Assembly: GCF_022748595.1 (NCBI RefSeq)
Contig: NZ_JALDSX010000034.1
Location: 1-36,582, forward strand
Length of the DNA stretch: 36,582 nt
From: Brevibacterium sp. ZH18
GTDB taxonomy: Bacteria > Actinomycetota > Actinomycetes > Actinomycetales > Brevibacteriaceae
Direction: 5' to 3'
This document shows positions 23,486 to 31,581 of this stretch, one piece after another. Position 1 is the first letter of the stretch; each line of letters opens with the position of its first letter. A model generated the notes under the pieces. That model saw nothing but the letters and a program-made list of their open reading frames with translations. It was not told the DNA's origin and made no database searches. The position numbers and the translations under genes were made by a program.

Positions 23486-24760
23486 ATGATCACCAACGAC
23501 GCCAAACACAGAATCCTCGCAGCAGTCGATGCCCGTTTCGATGACCAGCTGGCGGCGACCGCCGAGCTGGTGAACTCACCCTCCAGACGTGAACATGAAG
23601 AACCCGCACAGGATCTCATCGAATCCCATCTGCAGAGCCTCGGTCTCGACATCGACCGGTGGGCCATCGACTCCCCCGAGCTGAAGGCACACCCTGGCTT
23701 CGGGCCGTCTACCGTCGACTACACAGGAATGACCAATATCGTCGGCACCTACCAGCCGGCTCAGGACCTCGGGAAGTCCCTCATCCTCAACGGCCACATC
23801 GATGTAGTCCCGCAGGGACCGGAGGACAAATGGTCTCGTTCTCCCTGGGACGCCGAGGTGGCAGACGGGTGGATGTACGGCCGCGGTGCCGGTGATATGA
23901 AGGCCGGACTCATCGCCAATCTGTTCGCCTTCGATGCCATCCGCCATGCCGGCTTCGACCTCACCGGTCGTGTCCACCTCCAATCCGTCGTCGAAGAGGA
24001 ATGCACCGGAAACGGGTCCTTGGCCGCCCTGCTGCGCGGCTATACCGCAGACGCGGTCATCATCTCGGAACCTGAGGAAGATGCCCTGGTCAGAGCCAAT
24101 GTGGGTGTTCTGTGGTTCACGGTCCGGGTCAGCGGCAATCCGACGCACCCACGAGAGATGGCCAACGGTTTCAACGCCATCGATGCCGCGTTTGAAGTGA
24201 TGCAGGCCCTGCGCGTGCTCGAACAGACATGGAACGACAGAAAGGGCGAGCACCCATACTTCGAGGACCTCGACCACCCCATCAATTTCAACTTCGGTGA
24301 GATCCGTGGCGGTGACTGGCCCTCGAGCGTGCCCGCATGGTGCGAACTCCAGGTCCGCGTCGCCACCTACCCGGGCACAAACGCCGACGATGCCTGGGCC
24401 GAGGTCGAGAAGTGCGTGACCGACGCTGGAGCGAGTTCACACCCGACCTTCGAAACTGTGCTGACTCCCAACGGCTTCTACGCCGACGGCTACGTCCTCG
24501 AGCCCGGCAGCGATGCCGAAGCACTGCTCGAACAAACCCACCGGGATGCCTTCGACGCGGAGCTCACCAGCTTCACCACTCCCGGTTATCTCGACGGTCG
24601 AGTCTTCGTCAACTACGGTCAGATGCCGACGCTGGTCTACGGTCCTGTCTCGGAGAACATCCACGGTTTCGACGAACGGGTGAGCATCGACTCAGTGCGC
24701 AAGTGCACTAAATCCATGGCGCTCTTCATCGCCGAGTGGTGCGGCATCGACGAAAGCTGA
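23486..24760 (+). CDS. ArgE/DapE/ACY1 family M20 deacylase
   Basis: The 424-residue protein shows the co-catalytic zinc pattern of the ArgE/DapE group: LNGHIDVVPQG with its His-x-Asp, W-x-Y-GRGAGDMKAG with the bridging Asp, VVEEECTGNG with the catalytic Glu pair, EPEEDA, a lid histidine near GNPTHPREM, and YGPVSENIHGFDERV at the end. It removes acyl, formyl or carbamoyl groups from amino compounds; N-formyl-pyrimidine deformylase of thiamine salvage belongs to the same group and cannot be excluded given the nearby NCS1 permease. GAGGAG lies six bases before ATG 23486; upstream in-frame residues to 23423 come from a repeat. It converges on the CoA-transferase gene. Confidence 0.87.
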   Translation: MITNDAKHRILAAVDARFDDQLAATAELVNSPSRREHEEPAQDLIESHLQSLGLDIDRWAIDSPELKAHPGFGPSTVDYTGMTNIVGTYQPAQDLGKSLILNGHIDVVPQGPEDKWSRSPWDAEVADGWMYGRGAGDMKAGLIANLFAFDAIRHAGFDLTGRVHLQSVVEEECTGNGSLAALLRGYTADAVIISEPEEDALVRANVGVLWFTVRVSGNPTHPREMANGFNAIDAAFEVMQALRVLEQTWNDRKGEHPYFEDLDHPINFNFGEIRGGDWPSSVPAWCELQVRVATYPGTNADDAWAEVEKCVTDAGASSHPTFETVLTPNGFYADGYVLEPGSDAEALLEQTHRDAFDAELTSFTTPGYLDGRVFVNYGQMPTLVYGPVSENIHGFDERVSIDSVRKCTKSMALFIAEWCGIDES

Positions 24761-24794
24761 GCCACCTCTGGTGTGAAGCCTGTCCGTGCTGACG

Positions 24795-26300
24795 CTACAT
24801 ACTCCCGGTGGTCTGGAAGTTCCCATGCCAGGACAGAGCCTCGCCCAGCAGGTGCGGCGTGTGCCGTCCGTCCGGGTTGGCCGCGATCGCCCGATCCAGA
24901 TAGTCGCCGAGGCGGTCCCGGTAGCTCGGGTGCGCGCAGTTCGCGATGATCTTGCGTGCCCGTGCAACAGGTGAGAGCCCACGCAGATCAGCCAGCCCCT
25001 GTTCGGTGACGAGGATATGCGTGTCGTGCTCAGTGTGGTCGAAGTGGCTGGCGAAGGGTACGACCGAGGAGATCGCTCCATCCTTGGCCAGCGAGTTGGA
25101 GACGAAGAAGTTGAGGTACGCATTGCGGGCGAAATCGCCGGACCCGCCGATGCCGTTGATGATCGACGACCCCATCACGTGGGTGGAGTTCACGTTGCCG
25201 TAGATGTCGGCCTCGACCATTCCGTTGATCGCAATGACGCCGAGGCGGCGGATGGCTTCCGGATGGTTCGACATCTCCTGCGTGCGCAGAAGAATCCGAC
25301 CCTTGTACGACTCGATGTTCTCGTTGAAGTCGGCGGCTCGCTCGGCCGAGAGGGAGAAAGCCGTGGCCGAGACGGAAGCGAGCTTGCCGTTGTCGATGAG
25401 GTCGAGCATCCCGTCCTGGATGACCTCGGTGTAGGCGGTCAGGCCCTCGAACTCGCTGTCAGCCAAGTTGCCCATGACGGCGTTCGCGACATTGCCGACG
25501 CCCGACTGCAGCGGCAGCAGTTCCGGCGGCAGACGGTCGACGCTGATCTCGTGGCGCAGGAAATCGACGAGGTGGGAGGCAATGGCCTTCGAATCCTCGT
25601 CGGCGGGCTTGAACGGCAGGTTCCGATCGGGAGCATTCGTCTCGACGATGGCGACGACCTTCGACGGGTCCACCCGCAGGTACGGGTCGCCGATGCGCTG
25701 CATCGGCTCAAGAAGCTGGATCGGCAGGCGCTCGGGTGGGCGACGAGTGCCGTAGTAGACGTCGTGGAAGCCTTCGTAGGTGCGCGGGTGCCAGGAGTTG
25801 ACCTCGAGGATGACCTTGTCGGCGAGGTCCAGCCAGGTCTTCGAGTTGCCGACCGAGCTGCCAGGAACCAGCAGACCGTTGGGCAGGATCGCGGCGACTT
25901 CGACGACGGCTACGTCGAGGTTTCCGTAGAAGCCAAACCACGCCTGCTGGGCCGAGTGGCTGAGGTGGGTGTCGACGTATTCGGTGTCGCCGGCATTGAT
26001 CGACTTCCGCATCGCGGGGTCGGACTGGAACGGCAGTCGCTTGCTCACGGCTCCTGCTTCGGCGAGGACTCCGTCGAGCTCCGGTGCGGTTGAGGCCCCT
26101 GTCCAGAGTTCGATCGTGAAGTCACGGCCGTTCTCGTGCTCGCCCCGAGCTTGCGCTGCCACCGCGCCAGGCACGGCCTTCGGGTATCCCGAACCGGTGA
26201 ATCCGCTCATGGCGACGCGATCGCCGTGGCTGATATGGACAGCCGCCTGCTCAGCGGTCACGACCTTCGAGCTCAGGTCCGAGCATGTAATTCTAGACAT
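24795..26300 (-). CDS. Acetyl-CoA hydrolase/succinyl-CoA:acetate CoA-transferase family protein
   Basis: The 501-residue protein aligns with the ACH1/Cat1 family: GDRVAMSGFTGSGYPKAVP near the start for CoA binding, VEVAAILPNGLLVPGSSVGN, GVGNVANAVMG, then ADIYGNVNSTHVMGS, and GIGGSGDFARNA leading into VTEQGLADLRGLSP. These enzymes move CoA between acetate and succinate or related acids. Beside an alcohol and aldehyde oxidation operon it could activate the resulting acid. ATG 26300 or GTG 26303 is the likely start. No ribosome site is visible, but GATAAA lies at the spacing of a -10 element, so a leaderless message is possible. The GntR gene lies just upstream in the same direction. Confidence 0.9.
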   Translation of the reverse strand: MSRITCSDLSSKVVTAEQAAVHISHGDRVAMSGFTGSGYPKAVPGAVAAQARGEHENGRDFTIELWTGASTAPELDGVLAEAGAVSKRLPFQSDPAMRKSINAGDTEYVDTHLSHSAQQAWFGFYGNLDVAVVEVAAILPNGLLVPGSSVGNSKTWLDLADKVILEVNSWHPRTYEGFHDVYYGTRRPPERLPIQLLEPMQRIGDPYLRVDPSKVVAIVETNAPDRNLPFKPADEDSKAIASHLVDFLRHEISVDRLPPELLPLQSGVGNVANAVMGNLADSEFEGLTAYTEVIQDGMLDLIDNGKLASVSATAFSLSAERAADFNENIESYKGRILLRTQEMSNHPEAIRRLGVIAINGMVEADIYGNVNSTHVMGSSIINGIGGSGDFARNAYLNFFVSNSLAKDGAISSVVPFASHFDHTEHDTHILVTEQGLADLRGLSPVARARKIIANCAHPSYRDRLGDYLDRAIAANPDGRHTPHLLGEALSWHGNFQTTGSM

Positions 26301-26421
26301 CACGTGCAGTTTATCGGATGCCGATTTCACTTCGGCTCGCGCCACCGGTCACGCCGCACGCATCAGCCATTCATGACGCCCTGGCTGAGCTGAATGAGTA
26401 TGACTCAACGACGCTCGGTCC

Positions 26422-27153
26422 TCACCCTTCGGCCCCACCTTTCGATTCGCCTGCAACCTGCTGCTGCGAGTCGCGGATCGTTTCCGAGAAGTGGGTGGCA
26501 AGAGCTTGCCCCGCGATATTGACATTGTTCGCTGCGGCATCTCTGGCTGCGGCGACATCGGAGTGCTCCAGCGCAGCAATCAGGTTCATCTGCCCATTTT
26601 TTGTGATCTCGGGCCACTGGCCGATGAGTGCGTAGCGTCGTTGCGGCATGTACTTCAGATAGAAGGTAGTCAGCCATTTCAAACGCGGAGAGTTCGCGGC
26701 CCTGTTGATCCGCCGGTGAAAAGTCATGTTCACTTCGTTGAGCCTGTAAAGCTGGTCACGTTCGATCAGCGCCAAAGTGTCGTGATGGGTGGCCCGCAGC
26801 TCTTTCAGATCCTCGGCAGTGATGTTCGGGACCGCACGAGCGGCCAGCTCGCCTGCGACGAAAGAGTGTGCCAAAAAGATGTCTTCGATGTCTTGCCCTG
26901 TCATCGGGTGAACCCGAAATCCGCTGCCTGCCGAACGGTCGACGAGCCCTTCTGCGTGAAGCAGATGCAGTGCTTCTCTGACCGGTGTCGCAGAGACTTT
27001 GAAGAATTCGGCCACTTCATCGATGCGCAGCGGTTCGCGAGGGATCAGAATGCCGGCAACGACGAGCTCACGAATCTCGGCGGCCACAAAGTTGGTGCGT
27101 GACCCGTAAGCCAAAGACCCGAGTTTGTCATCGTCGTTGAAGATAAGCGGCAT
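26422..27153 (-). CDS. GntR family regulator, FadR subfamily with FCD domain
   Basis: The 243-residue protein has a winged helix near residues 20-85: LVVAGILIPREPLRIDEVAE, then FFKVSATPVREALHLLHAEG, then GFRVHPM. An all-helical FCD domain follows, with VNMTFHRRINRAANSPRL supplying the metal-binding histidine region. FCD regulators usually sense carboxylic acids. AGGGA lies seven bases before ATG 27153; the frame is open from 27207. It sits between the lactonase-dehydrogenase operon and the CoA-transferase gene and is the best candidate regulator for both. Confidence 0.88.
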   Translation of the reverse strand: MPLIFNDDDKLGSLAYGSRTNFVAAEIRELVVAGILIPREPLRIDEVAEFFKVSATPVREALHLLHAEGLVDRSAGSGFRVHPMTGQDIEDIFLAHSFVAGELAARAVPNITAEDLKELRATHHDTLALIERDQLYRLNEVNMTFHRRINRAANSPRLKWLTTFYLKYMPQRRYALIGQWPEITKNGQMNLIAALEHSDVAAARDAAANNVNIAGQALATHFSETIRDSQQQVAGESKGGAEG

Positions 27154-27204
27154 TCTGATCCCTACAGATTTCTGATCCCGGCAATACTGGGTTGATTCCG
27201 ACGG

Positions 27205-27223
27205 CACCGGGTCAATCCCGGTG
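27205..27223. terminator. Hairpin after the dehydrogenase operon
   Basis: CACCGGG (27205-27211) and CCCGGTG (27217-27223) enclose a five-base loop, 57 bp beyond the aldehyde dehydrogenase stop. It probably ends the minus-strand operon before the GntR gene. Confidence 0.6.
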
Positions 27224-27279
27224 CACCGGCACGAACAGCAATGGCGGTCCAGAGTAATCTCAGACCGCGCCGAACCAGT

Positions 27280-28695
27280 CTACAACTTCATGATCACCGT
27301 CTTCGTGGCCGTGTAGCCGTCCAGAGCCGCATACCCCTTCTCACGGCCATGCCCCGACTTCTTGAAGCCGCCGAACGGGTACTCCACTCCTCCGCCGGCG
27401 CCGAAGGCATTGACATAGACCTGTCCGGCTTCGACCTTCAACGCCAATCGATGCGCGCGTGAGACATCGTTGGTCCACACCGCAGCCATGAGCGCATAGT
27501 CCGTCCCATTCGCAATCTCGATAGCCTCGTCCTCGCTATCGAATTCCATCGTGACGAGTACCGGCCCGAATACCTCTTCATTGGCGATCTTCGACGATGG
27601 ATCCACGCGGGCAATGATCGTCGGACTGAAATAGGCTCCGACTGGCAAGTTCTGTGGAACTCCCCCGCCGACGATGATCTCGCCGTCGGCCTCTTCGACA
27701 AAGGTCCTCACCCGGTTCTGCTGCTTCAGCGACACCAACGGCCCGAGATCCTTATCTTGCATCCCGGAACCGATGCTCACGGCTTCGAACTTCTTCGCAA
27801 GCTTTGCATTGAGCTCTTCAGCGATCGACGAATGGACGATCAGACGTGAACCGGCCGAGCATGTCTGACCGGCATTCTGCAGAATGCCCTTCGTGATGAA
27901 ACCTGCGACTGTGTCCAGGTCCGCGTCGGGGAAGACTATGTGCGGAGACTTTCCGCCCAGCTCGAGAGTCGACGGGATGAGGTTGTTCGCGGCACTGACA
28001 GCGATTATTCTTCCGACCGGATTGGACCCGACAAAGCCGATGTGATCGATCCCCGGATGCTCTGCCAACGCCTGTCCTGCCTCGGCGCCGACACCCGGAA
28101 CGATGTTGATCACCCCAGGCGGAAAGCCGGCAGCAGTTGCCAGCTCAGCCAGACGGACCGCGGTTCGCGGCGTCTCATCGGCAGGTTTGAGAACGATGGT
28201 ATTTCCAGTCACGACTGCCGGCGCAACCGCACGACCGAACAGCTGCATGGGGTAGTTCCACGCCACTATGCTGCCGCAGACGCCCAGTGGCTGGCGTCGA
28301 CTGAAGGCATGAAAGCCGTCATCGACAGGAAGATAATCGCCGTAATAGGCCTCGATCGTCCGACCGTAGAACTTGAAATAGCGTGCAGTGACCTCAGCGT
28401 CTGTCCTCGCCTGAGTCAGCGGCTTCCCCGTATCCTCAGTCTCCAGCTTCGCAAGTTCTTCAACGTGGGAGAGGATCAGATCTGCGAATGCGTGCATGAG
28501 GTCCGCACGCACTTCGGTCTTCGTCCGTGACCATGATGCCTGAGCACGACGAGCCGCTTCAACGGCAGCGTCGACCGTGTCTTTTCCGCTACGCATGACG
28601 GTGCCGATGCATTCTCCGGTTGCCGGGTCGATATTCTCGTAGGTCTCCGCAGCTGTTGCTGAAACACCGTCGATGAATGCCTTGGTGGTTTTCAT
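27280..28695 (-). CDS. NAD(P)-dependent aldehyde dehydrogenase
   Basis: The 471-residue protein has all ALDH landmarks: Asn147 in IVAWNYPMQL, Lys170 in VLKPADETP, GFVGSNPVGR near 220-229, the general base Glu245 in LELGGKSP, the nucleophile Cys279 in GQTCSAGSRL, EEVFGPVL, and the closing YPFGGFKKSGHGREKG. It oxidises an aldehyde to a carboxylic acid in the cytosol; similar enzymes act on betaine aldehyde or semialdehydes. ATG 28695 fits the family start; the open frame to 28740 runs into a hairpin. Its ribosome site is weak. A strong stem-loop ends 25 bp before the start, so expression may differ from the upstream dehydrogenase. Confidence 0.92.
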   Translation of the reverse strand: MKTTKAFIDGVSATAAETYENIDPATGECIGTVMRSGKDTVDAAVEAARRAQASWSRTKTEVRADLMHAFADLILSHVEELAKLETEDTGKPLTQARTDAEVTARYFKFYGRTIEAYYGDYLPVDDGFHAFSRRQPLGVCGSIVAWNYPMQLFGRAVAPAVVTGNTIVLKPADETPRTAVRLAELATAAGFPPGVINIVPGVGAEAGQALAEHPGIDHIGFVGSNPVGRIIAVSAANNLIPSTLELGGKSPHIVFPDADLDTVAGFITKGILQNAGQTCSAGSRLIVHSSIAEELNAKLAKKFEAVSIGSGMQDKDLGPLVSLKQQNRVRTFVEEADGEIIVGGGVPQNLPVGAYFSPTIIARVDPSSKIANEEVFGPVLVTMEFDSEDEAIEIANGTDYALMAAVWTNDVSRAHRLALKVEAGQVYVNAFGAGGGVEYPFGGFKKSGHGREKGYAALDGYTATKTVIMKL

Positions 28696-28719
28696 TTCTG
28701 CACTTTCTGTGTGATTGGC

Positions 28720-28756
28720 GCCGGCCCCAGGAACGAACATCGTTCCCGGGGCCGGC
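28720..28756. terminator. Strong stem-loop between alcohol and aldehyde dehydrogenase genes
   Basis: GCCGGCCCC (28720-28728) pairs with GGGGCCGGC (28748-28756), and GGAACGA (28730-28736) with TCGTTCC (28740-28746), with one mismatch and a three-base loop. No T-run follows on the minus strand. It could be a partial terminator or an mRNA-stabilising or processing element inside the operon. Confidence 0.7.
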
Positions 28757-28866
28757 TGCGTTGATCTGCTGGTGCGGGTATCGCGTGGAAATGTGCGGCT
28801 GCCGCTTTGCGCGGTACAGTCACCGCGTGTTGATTCGCTGCGACGATCCTCAGCTGACTTCTTCGA

Positions 28867-29955
28867 TCAGAGGACGATTCCTGCTCGGGTGACCTGTTTC
28901 GCTTCGGCAGCTGCAACTGCCTCACTCACCTGGTCGAAACTGAAGTCTTTGTCGACCAACGATTCCCAGGGGAACTGTGGAGTCGATTCGATGAACTTGA
29001 CTGCTCTGCCTAGAACTTCGACGGGATAGCGGATCGCCGCGCGAATCTGAACACCGGTGCGTGTGAACAGGCCCGGATCAAACTGGGTGTACTTGTTCGG
29101 CGAGATGTTGCCGATCTCGACGACGATTCCACCACTTCTGGCGATCCGTGCAGATTCGGAGAAGGCGTCGGGCACCCCTGTGAGATCGATGACGACGTCC
29201 GCTCCGCCGCCCGTGGCTTCACGGACGAGTTCGACCCGTCCAGCGCCGTCGTCAGCTGCACTGAGATCTATCGCGTGGTGCGCTCCGAATTCCTTCGCCT
29301 TGGCGAGCCTGCCGGGAACCATCTCGGCAACAAACACCTCGGCACCTTTGCTCGATGCCACCGCAGATGCGCACACTCCCAAACCACCGGCACCTAGGAT
29401 GACGACTTTGTCGCCGTACGACACCTCACCCAAGAGGCATCCGTAATAGACCTGGGACAGAGCACAGTTCGCCGAGGAGACCGCTTTGCTGCTGACCGAA
29501 TCGGGAACTTTGTAGACCGCCTGATGAGACCCCACAGAGTAGTGGGTCGCGAACGTCCCGTAGAAATGCTGGGCGTCTTCTGCAGGGGTCGACCACCCGG
29601 TGTAGGCATTGCGACAGATGTTCGGATGACCGTTGTTGCATTCTGGGCAACGGTAGCAGGCCTGGAAGTACGTCGCGACGACACGGTCGCCGACCTTCAA
29701 CGGCTCCCCTGCCCAGTCGCTTGTGACACTGGACGAGAGCTTCTCGACCTGCCCCACACCTTCATGGCCCATCGCGCAGCCTTCTCTGACCAACGGGTGA
29801 TTGCCATGCCTGATGTGGACGTCAGAACCGCACACATTCGCCCTGATCATCTTGAGAACCATCCCGCCTTCGACAGGCTCCGGCACTTGGTATTCGCGTA
29901 GCCCCAAGTTGTCGACTGCTTCGAGTACGGTCATCATTCCTGTGGTCGATCCCAT
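28867..29955 (-). CDS. Zinc-dependent alcohol dehydrogenase (MDR superfamily)
   Basis: The 362-residue protein has the catalytic zinc ligands in ANVCGSDVHIRHG and GHEGVGQVE, and a structural zinc site CYRCPECNNGHPNIC. The Rossmann motif GAGGLGVCASAV is followed by VFVAEM, whose acidic residue favours NAD over NADP. It should oxidise an alcohol or reduce the matching carbonyl compound. The ATG at 29955 comes one base after the stop of the FmdB-like gene, so they share a message; the aldehyde dehydrogenase lies next. The substrate is not shown by the sequence, but the lactonase at the head of the operon suggests a hydroxy acid. Confidence 0.9.
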   Translation of the reverse strand: MGSTTGMMTVLEAVDNLGLREYQVPEPVEGGMVLKMIRANVCGSDVHIRHGNHPLVREGCAMGHEGVGQVEKLSSSVTSDWAGEPLKVGDRVVATYFQACYRCPECNNGHPNICRNAYTGWSTPAEDAQHFYGTFATHYSVGSHQAVYKVPDSVSSKAVSSANCALSQVYYGCLLGEVSYGDKVVILGAGGLGVCASAVASSKGAEVFVAEMVPGRLAKAKEFGAHHAIDLSAADDGAGRVELVREATGGGADVVIDLTGVPDAFSESARIARSGGIVVEIGNISPNKYTQFDPGLFTRTGVQIRAAIRYPVEVLGRAVKFIESTPQFPWESLVDKDFSFDQVSEAVAAAEAKQVTRAGIVL

Positions 29956-29956
29956 A

Positions 29957-30403
29957 TCAATGTACTTTCGTCTTCGTTGCTGGGTGAGCGTGAGAGTGAG
30001 CTGAGCCGGTGACTGAGGTCGCTGCTTGAGCAGCGTCTTTGACCGCAGCCCCGATGTCGTCGCCGGCCCTCAGTGGGCGACCGTTGAAAATTCCCTCGTG
30101 GGCGAGGATCGGCCGACGATCGCCTCCCAGCTCGGGGTACTTCTCCTCGAGCTTCTCCCTCGACTCCATCTTCTTCCGCCAGTGGGACACGGCTTCCGGA
30201 TGTCCTCCGGAAATGCCTGTCCAGCTTCGCGGCATTTCGTCGCGGCTGGTTCCAGCCGATGCAGAGTTGCCGATCTTCACTCGTGATGGCACTCTCCGGC
30301 TCCCGCTGCCGCACGCTTTGCAGTCCGGATTCGGCGACGTCATCGAGTCGACGACAGCTTCGAATCGGTGACCCTCATCGCATTTGAAGTCATAGATGAT
30401 CAT
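29957..30403 (-). CDS. FmdB-like zinc ribbon protein
   Basis: The 148-residue protein starts [12 protein letters not shown], then CKACGSGS, which matches the FmdB zinc ribbon except that the second cysteine of the first pair appears to be replaced near a histidine (CDEGH). The rest is charged and ends with a His-rich stretch. FmdB was named from formamidase operons, where it is thought to regulate or assist the enzyme. Here its ATG overlaps the lactonase stop (ATGA) and its stop is one base from the alcohol dehydrogenase start, so it is firmly part of this operon. It may bind zinc for its two zinc-dependent neighbours; that is inference. Confidence 0.8.
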   Translation of the reverse strand: MIIYDFKCDEGHRFEAVVDSMTSPNPDCKACGSGSRRVPSRVKIGNSASAGTSRDEMPRSWTGISGGHPEAVSHWRKKMESREKLEEKYPELGGDRRPILAHEGIFNGRPLRAGDDIGAAVKDAAQAATSVTGSAHSHAHPATKTKVH

Positions 30404-31218
30404 GAGTAGAAACCATCTGGAGCGAATTTGAGTGTCTTGGCCTGCTCCTCGTCATGACCGAAGATCATCTCAGCACCGGTCTCCTGCTGGATCTTCCGCA
30501 GCTTCTCGACCGAGTCGAGCCAGGCGAGGTTGTTCCAGACAATGGCTGCGCCGATCGCCGGCGGTCCGTAGGAATCCTCGAGATACACGGCATCGGATGT
30601 GAAGATCTTGGGACCCTCGTTGGGCAGATCGACCTTGAGCGACATGGTGCCCCAGGTATGGCCCGGAGTCTGGATCACGCTGACACCCGGCACGATCTCG
30701 TCGTCGCCTTTGATCCCTGCCATGTCGAGGCCTTTGAAGTCATCGGGGATGTGAGCGCCCTGACTGTACCCGGCGATCGAAGCGACACCGTCAAGCTCAG
30801 CTTGGCTGGTCATGATCTTGGTCTTGCCGTTGTCGAACATCTTCGCATTGGCCGCATGGTCGAAGTGCAGATGGGAGAGCACAAGGATGTCGATGTCGTC
30901 GGGAGTCAGTTCCATCTGCCTGAGGCTTGCGTCCAGGTATCCCGAATCACCTTCGGTAGCGTCCAGAACAGGGAAGAATTGATCAAAGCCGGTCGGTTCC
31001 CACCGGGTCTGCCAGTCTCGGGGAACTCCTGTGTCCCACAGAATTCTGCCTTCAGGATGATCGATGAGGACAGCGTGTGTGGGGACCTTGCCCCAAGCCC
31101 TGGGTGCATCCTTCTCCACTCTGGGCTTGATCACTCTTCCAGGTGCCAGCAGAAGCCAAGTCAGATCGGCCTCCATAGTTCCGCTTTCCAGTACATGAAC
31201 TTTCATTTCCGGTGCCAT
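30400..31218 (-). CDS. MBL-fold lactonase-like hydrolase (N-acyl homoserine lactonase family)
   Basis: The 272-residue protein has a complete two-zinc site: His116, His118, Asp120 and His121 in LSHLHFDHA, His187 in QTPGHTWG, Asp209 in FTSDAVY, and His255 in IFGHDEE. The N-terminal [18 protein letters not shown] and overall length match the AttM/AiiA-type lactonases that open homoserine lactones or gamma-butyrolactone. AAGGAG lies seven bases before ATG 31218. It heads a tight operon with FmdB, alcohol dehydrogenase and aldehyde dehydrogenase, an order of chemistry that fits lactone catabolism. The actual lactone is unknown. Confidence 0.85.
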   Translation of the reverse strand: MAPEMKVHVLESGTMEADLTWLLLAPGRVIKPRVEKDAPRAWGKVPTHAVLIDHPEGRILWDTGVPRDWQTRWEPTGFDQFFPVLDATEGDSGYLDASLRQMELTPDDIDILVLSHLHFDHAANAKMFDNGKTKIMTSQAELDGVASIAGYSQGAHIPDDFKGLDMAGIKGDDEIVPGVSVIQTPGHTWGTMSLKVDLPNEGPKIFTSDAVYLEDSYGPPAIGAAIVWNNLAWLDSVEKLRKIQQETGAEMIFGHDEEQAKTLKFAPDGFYS

Positions 31219-31581
31219 TCGAATCTCCTTCGATCCACGGACGGGTGTTCTTGCAACCTGTTGAACTGGGATGAACCGCAGGTAAAACCAAATATATTCT
31301 AGGATTCAGGAAAGTCAATAGCCGATCAATTCGATCAACCTATTGCAACTTCTCCCTGCATACATCTATGATCGAAGCGTAGGGGATCATGAACAGGCAA
31401 ATATTTTTCCAAACGTGATGAGACAGAATCCAATCTCATTCAGGTTTGGAATCAGGCCGCATCGCGGTGAGGAGCTCAGCTTCAAACCTGGTGAAGCGTC
31501 GACAATGATCTGTTGACGAGTCGGCGCAGTCGAAGCTGCTCGACACGAATGGAACTGCTGACATGGACAAAGGAGTCACAC
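31219..31581. promoter_or_regulatory. AT-rich divergent promoter region of the lactonase operon and second ADH
   Basis: This 363-bp gap has no gene. It is markedly AT-rich near 31290-31420. Read on the minus strand, TAGAAT followed by ATATT near 31295 could be the -10 of the lactonase operon. A dyad at 31316-31345 is the best operator candidate. The plus-strand side ends with AAAGGAG before ATG 31582. Confidence 0.55.
31316..31345. promoter_or_regulatory. Imperfect 30-bp dyad, candidate GntR operator
   Basis: CAATAG (31316-31321) and CTATTG (31340-31345) are inverted, and inside them lie two GATC copies (31324-31327, 31333-31336) arranged nearly symmetrically. The site lies between the two divergent dehydrogenase units. 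Confidence 0.45.

Noticed and set aside
24761..24794. Terminator between the convergent deacylase and CoA-transferase genes
   Set aside because: Only a four-base inverted pair (CACC/GGTG) is present in the 34-bp gap, too short to call.
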